A stretch of 15,530 nucleotides of DNA. Origin: Gamarada debralockiae. Lineage: Eukaryota > Ascomycota > Leotiomycetes > Helotiales > Hyphodiscaceae. Under the pieces are notes generated by a model. The model was not told the origin of the DNA. It searched no databases and saw nothing but the letters and a program-made list of their open reading frames with translations. The stretch lies in NCBI GenBank assembly GCA_002803225.1, contig NXFV01000278.1, forward strand, positions 1 to 15,530, read 5' to 3'. Both the position numbers and the translations under genes were made by a program. Positions 8,622 through 15,530 of the stretch are shown here, in pieces; position 1 is the stretch's first letter, and each line of letters begins with the position of its first letter.

Positions 8622-9559
8622 TGGATCCGAAAATCAGCAAGTTATATCGCAATCCCCGTACGGCGTTTACTTCCACATATATAGTGTCCTCCCTGTGCAA
8701 CGTCACCTTGCAGCGAGAATTCTCTCCACGAAGCTAAGTTGAGAAACTGCTGTCGAAATCTGGACAATGGGACAAGTGATCGATGGGCTTTGGAGTCTGG
8801 ATACTGACCGCAGCAGAGAGGAGACCGAGATTGGAGAAAAGTCAACTTCACCGCCCAGCAGAGGCGATAGAGCGGTCTTGGTAGACGAAGGCGTGGAGAC
8901 CTTGTTAGCTCGACGAATTGAAACTAACTACGGAGTTCAAGCTGTGTCTCGATTTGTGGCATATCTTGGCTTAACGCTGCTTCCCTTTCTCTTCTCAACA
9001 ATGTCAATTGACTTGAAAGAAGAGAAGCAGAATGACGACTGAAAGAGCGGATAAATGGTCACTTCAACTTGAAGCATAACCAAAGGCAAATATATCTCAC
9101 TGGCAAAGCATCCAGTCACATAAACCCAAAAGTATTCATAAATGCGTCTTCATTACCAGCATCTACGACACCCTTCTTGCTTCATCGTACTTCTCATTTC
9201 ATCTCATCCCCTCCCTCCCTCTATCTATTCATTCTTCCACCCCATCCCCAGCTTCAAAACCAAACGCTCCCCCCCTGGGCACCGCTGTCACTCCACCACC
9301 CCAAGGCCCATATCAGCTTTAATACAATTTTGGTGTTGGCCTCCAACCACGAAAGGTCTAAAAGCAACGCAACGCAGCTTCTTTTGGGTGTCGCAAAAAC
9401 ACACAATGCTTCCCCCAAACGCCCTGGCAAAAAACAAATTCAAATGCTAATAAACAACTCTTTGTGCTTTCGCAAAAAGCCCCGAACGCCCTGAATTCCC
9501 AAATGCTGAAGCAAGAATCTTTTTTTAGGCATTGTTGATACATTATAGAAGAAAGGCTC

Positions 9560-10151
9560 TCAATTACCGCGTGGAGATCTGGGGGTTGTTAGTTTTTGGA
9601 GTGGGAGAGGGGAGGATAGGGACTTACGTAGGTGAAAATTGGGGAGAGGTAGGAGAGTATGAAGGTGATGTTGGCGAGTATTTTGGAGACGTGATGTTGC
9701 CAGCGTGTTGAGGACTTGTCGGGCTCCAATTTGGTGAACTGGGGCTATAGACAGGGCTTGTTGGAGACGCTCCTGAGCCAGGAGACACTTTGCTGCCGGC
9801 GAAGTTGGGGCTTGATGGACTGTAATTGGGCGAAGTTGGAGAATAGCTTGGCGAGGTCGGACTGTAGGATGGTGACGTCGGGCTCGTGTGCAGATTTGGT
9901 GACGTCGGCGAGTAATTTGGACTCGTTGGGCTGTACGATGGGCTGGTGGGCGACACGAAGGATGGAGAAGTGGGACTGTATGCCGGCGAAGTTGGTGTGA
10001 AGGCTGGAGACACAGGCGAGAATCTCGGTGACACTGCGTATCCAGGACTTGCACCTCCCATCATTGGAGAAGTTGGAGAATATCCAGGAGAGGATGGCGA
10101 GAAGCCAGGTGAAACTGGCGAAGTGCTGAAGGGACTTGATGGAGAGTAGCC
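9560..10151 (-). other. RPB1 C-terminal heptad domain (CTD)
   Basis: About 180 residues. I count 11 heptads with a canonical YSP(T/S)SP core and 5 with Phe or Trp in place of Tyr (for example [21 protein letters not shown]). Irregular spacers such as [38 protein letters not shown] and QHAGNITSP interrupt them. Position 7 is mostly Ser, Asn or Gly. The tail is shorter and more degenerate than the 26-repeat yeast CTD, as is known for filamentous ascomycetes. The repeated codons make this a 21-bp-periodic DNA repeat. Confidence 0.93.
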
Positions 10152-13100
10152 AGCTCCACCGGGACTTCTGCCTCCATAGGGACTCATACCACCAAAGCCG
10201 CTGCCAACTGTTTGACCATATTCAGTAGCAAATCCAGTAGGTGTAGCCGACCCAGCGCTGATGATTGGCGAGAACGCTGCTTCGTAATCCGGAGTGCCAA
10301 GATATCCACCTTCAGACAGCGGAGAGTTATTATCGTAAGGAGTAGCAGCACCTGCATCAGAGCCCTTGACGGAAAGACCAGGCATGAGGCCCATTCTGCC
10401 ATTGTCGGAAATGACAGTCTCAAGCATTTTGGGATCCAAGAGGACCTGAAGCTCACCAGTACCCATAGGAGCAAGCTGGCCTAGCATAACGTTCTCAGAG
10501 ATACCACGGCAGTCGTCTAGTTCACCCACAGCTGCAGCCTCAAGAAGAATTTCAACCGTCTCTTCGAAGGAGCATCTCATCAAAGCACCGGTATCGGCAC
10601 GATTGATACCATGACGAGTAATTGCCATCAAATGGCCACGAGATGTCATGACGTCGACAAGGAGAGCAAGATGGCGATGATTGACGTAAGAACCATCGAA
10701 AGCCAGCACTTGAGTCAACTCACGCATCAAGGCAGAACGACAAGCCTCAATACCAAAGACTTCAAAGACTTGGATGAAGGAATTAGAGTATGTTCGCTTC
10801 GTATCGACGCCAGGAATGCTGAGCACCGCAGCCAAAGCAGTTCCGCTGGTATCAAGGAACCATTCCTCACATCGGGGATCTTCCTTGTTGGCAAGAAGTG
10901 ATCCATCCGGAAGTGTGACGAGCTTGGGATCTTTGTTCAAGAAAGCTTTCTCGATTCCTGGAACTCCACGAAGTGTCAGGGTATCTAGAATATGAGCTTC
11001 GAGACGCTTGAGCATAATGTCCTCCTCGACCTCGTCATCATCGTACTTGGAGTCGGTTTGCTTAATCATTCGGATACGGATAACCTGCTCATCGGCGTTA
11101 TTATCACTGAAGATAACGGCCAGGTCCTTTGGATAGTTCTCCTTGATTTTCGCGGCGATATCCTCAACTCTGAGACCCTTGTCCAACATCTTCTGACGAT
11201 CAAGAATTAAACGAAGGAGCCATCGAGACTGAAGTTCTGGCGCATCTTGACTGTCTTCAGGTATAATGAAGTAGGACTCGACCATGTCGAAGTCTTGAGG
11301 AATGTTTGTTGACATGATATCTGGATCGTGGTAGATTTCCGTAGAATAGGTGACGGACCGCAAATTGGTGTGTTCGACAGCGCTACGCAGTAGCTTGGCG
11401 GTTTCCTTGCCCATCACACCACCATCCTGGTAAACGACCATCGAAGGTGTCTTGATGTTGGTAGCGACGTTGAGAATTTCCTTAAGACGAGGTACACCAA
11501 GTGTAACGTTCTTGGAAGACACACCAGCAAAATGGAAGGTATTGAGAGTCATTTGGGTGGCCGGTTCTCCGATAGACTGCGCGGCAAGGACCCCAACCAT
11601 TTCTCCTGGGTTGACCAAAGCTCTCGTGAAACGACTCTCGAGTTCACCTAAGATGTGGGCGAATGCAAGCTTGTTGAGACGCATGTCGATAGCAACGCGC
11701 TTGTAAGCAAGACGTGAGCGTAACTGAGCCTTGATAAGCAGTGTAGCGTTGGTCTGGGCTTCCTGGGAAAGCTCATCGTCGCCACGAACAATCACCATGC
11801 GGTCGAGAAGCTGCTTGACTTGTGGAATGACCTCTTTAGGATGCAGATCACTTCGCTGAGTATCGTCAACCTTGAAAAGTCTTCTGGCGCTATCGATGAT
11901 TCGGACAACATTCATGGGAAGCTGCATGTTATCATCATCCTTCTTTTCTCTTCGGAGTGTGATGACGTTGCGGAGAAGTGCTCGATCAGCCTTCAGTTGT
12001 TCCCACTCTTCATCCAACAGTTGTTGCACCTTGAGATCGCCAGCAAGCTCGGTTGCATGCTCCAGAAGGTCGGAAGATAGTGGCTCTGATTCATCCATGA
12101 CATCCATGCGATATTTGTTCTCAAACTCCCGGTCAGACATGGTGAGGTGCTGAACACGCTGCTTCTCAATATGGGCACCATCGAGACCATCTTCTCCGTA
12201 GACAAATTGAACAATATCACCGAGTGAGTTTCGAACCGTCCCATCATACTTCGCCATAACGTCTTCCAATGCCTTGACTAGACGACGCTGAATGTACCCA
12301 GTTTCGGCAGTCTTCACAGCCGTATCGATAAGACCTTCACGGCCAGCCATGGCGTGGAAGAAGAACTCGGTAGGGGTGAGACCTCGAAGATACGAATTTT
12401 CGACGAAACCACGAGATTCAGGAGAGTAATCATCCTTGGTAAAATGAGGTAGGGTTCGATATTTGAAGCCGAATGGAATACGCTTTCCCTCTACTGACTG
12501 TTGACCCACTAACGCAGTCATTTGGGAGATGTTAATGGTGGAACCTTTGGAACCCGAAGAGGCCATGGTGACTGCGTTGTTGGCATCCTTCAAACTCTCT
12601 TGAGTTCTGGTACCAGCCTTGTCACGGGCTGTGTTCAAAGCTTTGGAGACCAAACTCTCAAAAGTTTCTCGGACATTCATACCAGGCAGCGATTCGAGTT
12701 CATTGGCGGTGGCCTTGGCAGTGAGTTCGTTGACCTCGTTCTTCTGCAAAGTAATGGCATCCTCAATCTTCTCAATAGTCTTTTTGTCAGGAATCGTATC
12801 ACCGATACCAATGCTGAAGCCATTGTGAAGAAGCCAGTAGTTGACCACTCGCTGGCAACCGTTGAAGAAGGCCATGGCGGCATCCGGGCCTTGCTCATTG
12901 AAAATGACGTGGACAATACCACCACTAGAGGCTCCAACGTTCTTCTTTTGCAGCAGGCCAAACATAAGTTCTCCACCTTGAATCAGAAGGGCGTCGTCCT
13001 TCAACGGGGAATCCTCTTTGGCATCGTTCGGCATGTGAAGGTTGACAACCTTTGGGATGATCATGCTGATGACCTGCTTTCCTGTCCATCTCGGGCGAGG

Positions 13101-14906
13101 CTTGAAGATAGCTGGTTGTGGAATAACACCATCCCAGTCAGGGACCCAGAGGAGAATGTTCATCAACGCCTCTTTAGTCAAGAACACATCTCTTCGGCAC
13201 AGCTTGTAAACACCAGCCAAGGTGTCCTGGACGATACCCATGAGAGGTCCGTTACGCTGTGGAGAAACGATATTGAGAGGAACCATGCAAAGTTGCATGA
13301 CCTCAGCTCGAGTCTCCTCTGTTTGTGGAACGTGCAAGTTCATTTCATCACCGTCAAAATCGGCGTTGTAGGGAGAAGTGACCGAAAGATTGAGTCGGAA
13401 CGTCGAATACGGCATAACCCGAACTCTGTGACCCATCATAGATTCCTTGTGCAAGGACGGCTGACGGTTGAAAATGATGAAATCACCATCAACAATGTGT
13501 CTCTCGACCTTCCAACCGTACTCCAATGAAATTGCTCCAGCGCGCTTGTGATGTCGAAGATCGATACGAGTTCCATCAGAACGAATGACATACTTGGCTC
13601 CTGGGTGCTCGTTCGGACCATTCTGAACCAGTTGATGCAGCTTGCCAATGTTGTAAGGCGTCACGGTCTCCGGATATGTCAGAGTTCTGGCAATGCTCCG
13701 AGGAACACCGACTTCGTCGAGAGACAGATTCGGGTCACCAGTAATAACAGTACGTGCCGAAAAGTCCACACGCTTTCCCATCAAGTTGCCACGAAGACGA
13801 CCCTCCTTGCCCTTTAGGCGAGCTCGGATTGACTTAACAGGTCTACCAGACTTCTGCAAAGCTTGAGGTTGACCTGCAATGTCGTTATCCATGTATGTGG
13901 CAACGTGATATTGCAGTAACTTCTCAAAGTCTTCTTGAATGTGTTTGGGAGAGCCTTCCTGCATGGCTTGACGAACGTTGCCATTTGCTCGAATGATGTC
14001 ACCCAACTTGTATGTCAAATCATCTTCTCCTCGCATACCAGTTCCGGTACCATCCATAGAAATACTGGGGCGAACGGGAGGCGGCGGAACTGGAAGGACT
14101 GTGATGATCATCCACTCGGGTCGAGCGTAGTCGTTGTTCAGACCAAGATCAATGATTTCTGAAGTAGAAATGCTTCGGAAAACGGCCAAGGCCATCTCGG
14201 GAGTAATGACTCTCTTTTCAGGTTGTGGTGCCTCTCCATCCTCATCCTTCGGGACTTTCCATGTCCCATTGAGTTCCAAAGCAGACTGTCGAATCTCAGG
14301 TTGAGTGTTTCCACATCCGCCATGGGATCGCTTCGCAGCCTCCTTAGGATCATTATTGAAATCCGGATCATCACTCATTGTCACATCACTATCGCATATC
14401 ATCTTCGGTTTGCAAAGTCTCCAAATCTGATCGAATCTGCGCTTCGGATCTCGAATGGAAACGGCTGCTTTGTACGCGGGATTGCTCTGAGATCATGATG
14501 TTAGCACAAGGGAACAAGTAGATCTACCACGCTACGTGGGAGAACTAACTCTGTCTAGCAATACTCTGCCACAGTTGTGGCAGACCATCTCCAGCAGCTT
14601 CTTGATCTTCTTGATGAACCCTGGATGATAGACAGGCTTTGCCAACTCGATGTGACCAAAGTGGCCGGGACATTCTGACATGTTCTGATCACATGTAGCG
14701 CATTTATATTGTCGGTCGATGGATCCGAGTCGAGGGTCGTTCAATCCTGATTCCCGAGGCTTCATCTTGCTCTCGTCCATCGTCTCGGGATACATGATGT
14801 GAGCAACACTCATATTCTTGATCTCCTCCGGTGACAACAACCCAAACTGTATCTCTTCTATCGTGCGCAAGGGCGCATCCGAGTGCGCGAAGATTAAGTT
14901 CGCCAT
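9560..14906 (-). CDS. RPB1: RNA polymerase II largest subunit RPB1
   Basis: Exons 14906-14550, 14486-9628 and 9578-9560 give 1744 residues (yeast Rpb1: 1733). This is the catalytic subunit for mRNA synthesis. The N-terminus carries SAPLRT-like [19 protein letters not shown] and the Zn ligands C69, C72, C79, H82 ([17 protein letters not shown]), C109, C112, C150 and C177. Residues 493-500 hold the absolutely conserved NADFDGDE that binds the active-site magnesium. The bridge helix is at about 823-861 ([20 protein letters not shown]) and the trigger loop at about 1097-1108 ([12 protein letters not shown]). The tail (about 1565-1744) consists of YSPTSPx-type heptads. The start [15 protein letters not shown] aligns with the yeast start. 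No lesion is seen. Splicing joins LLDR|SNP and, at the end, SPT|SPRGN-TGA. RPB1 faces TAF9 across a long gap. Confidence 0.98.
9579..9627 (-). other. RPB1 intron 2 (49 nt)
   Basis: Perfect donor GTAAGT (9627-9622), branch ACTAAC, acceptor CCCCCAG at 9579. It splits the Thr codon of the last heptad. If the intron is retained, the frame stops at once (ACG TAA), losing only SPRGN. Confidence 0.9.
14487..14549 (-). other. RPB1 intron 1 (63 nt)
   Basis: Donor GTTAGT (14549), branch GCTAAC, acceptor CTCAG (ending 14487), phase 0. Splicing joins CGRVLLDR to SNPAYKAAV and restores the known N-terminal clamp sequence through to [13 protein letters not shown]; unspliced, the frame ends after six codons. 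Confidence 0.93.
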
Positions 14907-15324
14907 GTTGATGGGTTTCGATGGTGAAAATGAACGCGAGGTGGCGATGGAGGATTAAGAAGGAGGCGCAACAACACTAGGAGGCCTCGAGGTGGTCACA
15001 AAGGATCGTCGAGATGCGAAGACGAGGTTCGAGGTCTAGTAGGAAGCAGAATGGCTCTCGTGTCAGCGATTACAGTCGCGATGGCGCTGAAGGCAGCCAA
15101 AGGCCCAAGGCCTGTTGGAAACCTGTGATCTCCGACCGTGACGAATCCAGCGATGCGACAGCGATGGCGAAAAGAGTGTTATGGTCTTCTTCCTCTTGAG
15201 AAAGAACCCAATATGAGGAATGCACGATATCAGCCGCGCGATTCCTTCCAGTTGACGGCGTTGAGGTTGATGGATGGGGGTTGTTGCGACGATCGTGGCC
15301 AGGAGATGATTTTCTGAAAGTCTC

Positions 15325-15349
15325 GCGCCTTTGAGGCTCAGAAAGGCGC
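15325..15349. repeat. Perfect 8-bp inverted repeat
   Basis: GCGCCTTT (15325-15332) and AAAGGCGC (15342-15349) flank a 9-nt loop. It lies about 420 bp upstream of the RPB1 ATG. It may be a palindromic protein-binding site or chance. Confidence 0.5.
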
Positions 15350-15384
15350 TAATCCCGAATGGGACGATTACTGTGAACCTTGTC

Positions 15385-15406
15385 GATTGGTTCGTGCCAG
15401 CCAATC
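15385..15406. promoter_or_regulatory. Two CCAAT boxes in inverted orientation
   Basis: GATTGG (15385-15390, a CCAAT box on the minus strand) and CCAATC (15401-15406, plus strand) face each other across 10 bp, about 480-500 bp upstream of RPB1. CCAAT is the site of the fungal HAP complex. An unseen gene to the right could also use them. Confidence 0.5.
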
Positions 15407-15454
15407 AGCTTCGCCGCTTTCACTGTGGCTGGGGCTTTGTTTCAAAAAAAGATC

Positions 15455-15479
15455 TGACTCACGGAAAACAAACGAGTCA
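15455..15479. promoter_or_regulatory. Inverted pair of Gcn4/CPC1-type sites
   Basis: A perfect TGACTCA (15455-15461) and GAGTCA (15474-15479) form an inverted pair. They may serve a divergent gene beyond the window rather than RPB1, which starts about 550 bp away. Confidence 0.4.
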
Positions 15480-15495
15480 CTCGGTGATTGTGGGA

Positions 15496-15530
15496 GGGGG
15501 GGGGGGGGGGGGGAAAAAAAAAAAAAAAAA
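15496..15530. repeat. G18-A17 homopolymer at the window end
   Basis: Eighteen G (15496-15513) pass straight into seventeen A (15514-15530), the last base of the window. Nothing like it occurs elsewhere in the window. It suggests a contig edge, an assembly or sequencing artefact, or less likely a true polypurine tract. Confidence 0.85.

Larger units (their letters stand above)
7101..9559. other. 2.46-kb gap between TAF9 and RPB1 3' ends without a recognised gene
   Basis: Both flanking genes point into this stretch, so it holds two 3' untranslated regions, yet it is long for a convergent gap in a fungus. No frame shows recognisable protein motifs and no tRNA, 5S rRNA or clear snoRNA boxes were found. 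It contains pyrimidine-rich plus-strand tracts (about 8220-8345 and 9165-9260) of the kind found ahead of fungal transcription starts, a motif CAATTGCTGAA in several copies, and an inverted repeat at 8573-8620. A 91-codon plus frame (8767-9042) with one hydrophobic stretch and a possible spliced minus frame (7622-8004) are the only coding candidates, both weak. Confidence 0.6.
14907..15495 (-). promoter_or_regulatory. Upstream region of RPB1
   Basis: No gene is recognised between the RPB1 ATG and the window end; a 113-codon minus frame (15404-15063) lacks any family motif. No clear TATA box is visible. The supported motifs are the inverted CCAAT pair (15385-15406), the TGACTC pair (15455-15479) and an inverted repeat at 15325-15349. 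Where transcription starts cannot be read from the sequence. Confidence 0.6.

Noticed and set aside
8767..9042. A 91-codon plus-strand frame with one hydrophobic stretch
   Set aside because: No motif, no supporting splice structure and unremarkable composition; not enough to call a gene.
9142..9450. Plus-strand frames of 102 and 141 codons in the pyrimidine-rich stretch
   Set aside because: They are open because of C/T-rich low-complexity DNA; the products are Pro/Ser/His strings without protein character.
12522..13529. A 335-codon plus-strand open frame opposite RPB1
   Set aside because: It lies antisense to the most conserved part of RPB1 and shows no family motifs; a mirror effect of biased codons.
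15063..15404. A 113-codon minus-strand frame upstream of RPB1
   Set aside because: No recognisable motif; it is not in a position to extend RPB1, whose start matches the family.

Overview
The window is nuclear DNA of a filamentous ascomycete (Pezizomycotina). The evidence is short 47-63 nt GT-AG introns with CTAAC/CTGAT-type branch sites, a fused HisI-HisE-HisD histidine gene, an RNA polymerase II large subunit with a degenerate heptad tail, and a decayed pogo-type transposon. Protein flavour suggests Leotiomycetes, but that is only an impression; a database comparison of the RPB1 protein would settle it.

Layout. Positions 1-2950 are an accessory, decayed stretch. They hold no recognised gene up to about 800 (apart from a tandem repeat at 584-620), then the 3' part of a pogo/Fot1-like transposase on the minus strand (797-1757) with two in-frame stops and a one-base frameshift. 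Next come an unrecognised plus-strand gene broken by a stop and a frameshift (1764-2284) and an unrecognised minus-strand frame (2422-2921) whose best start lies in another frame. Positions 3138-5866 (minus) are the trifunctional histidine gene HIS4 (Neurospora his-3) in three exons. TAF9, a TFIID/SAGA histone-fold subunit, runs divergently from it at 6354-7100 (plus) across a 487-bp shared promoter that carries Gcn4/CPC1-type TGACTCA sites beside HIS4. Positions 7101-9559 hold no gene I can support, only pyrimidine-rich tracts and a two-stage inverted repeat. Positions 9560-14906 (minus) are RPB1 in three exons, the last coding six codons. Positions 14907-15495 are its promoter region, with paired CCAAT boxes and paired TGACTC sites. 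The window ends in a G18-A17 homopolymer that looks like a contig edge or sequencing problem.

How the genes relate: RPB1 and TAF9 are both parts of the general Pol II machinery, and HIS4 is an amino-acid biosynthesis gene under probable cross-pathway control. They are neighbours, not an operon. I found no convincing undescribed biological system. The most checkable points are the transposon relic, whose stop codons fit C-to-T change in CpA context (RIP-like), the HIS4 leader and splice details, the RPB1 intron inside the last CTD heptad, and a hairpin-forming repeat in the 2.4-kb gap.
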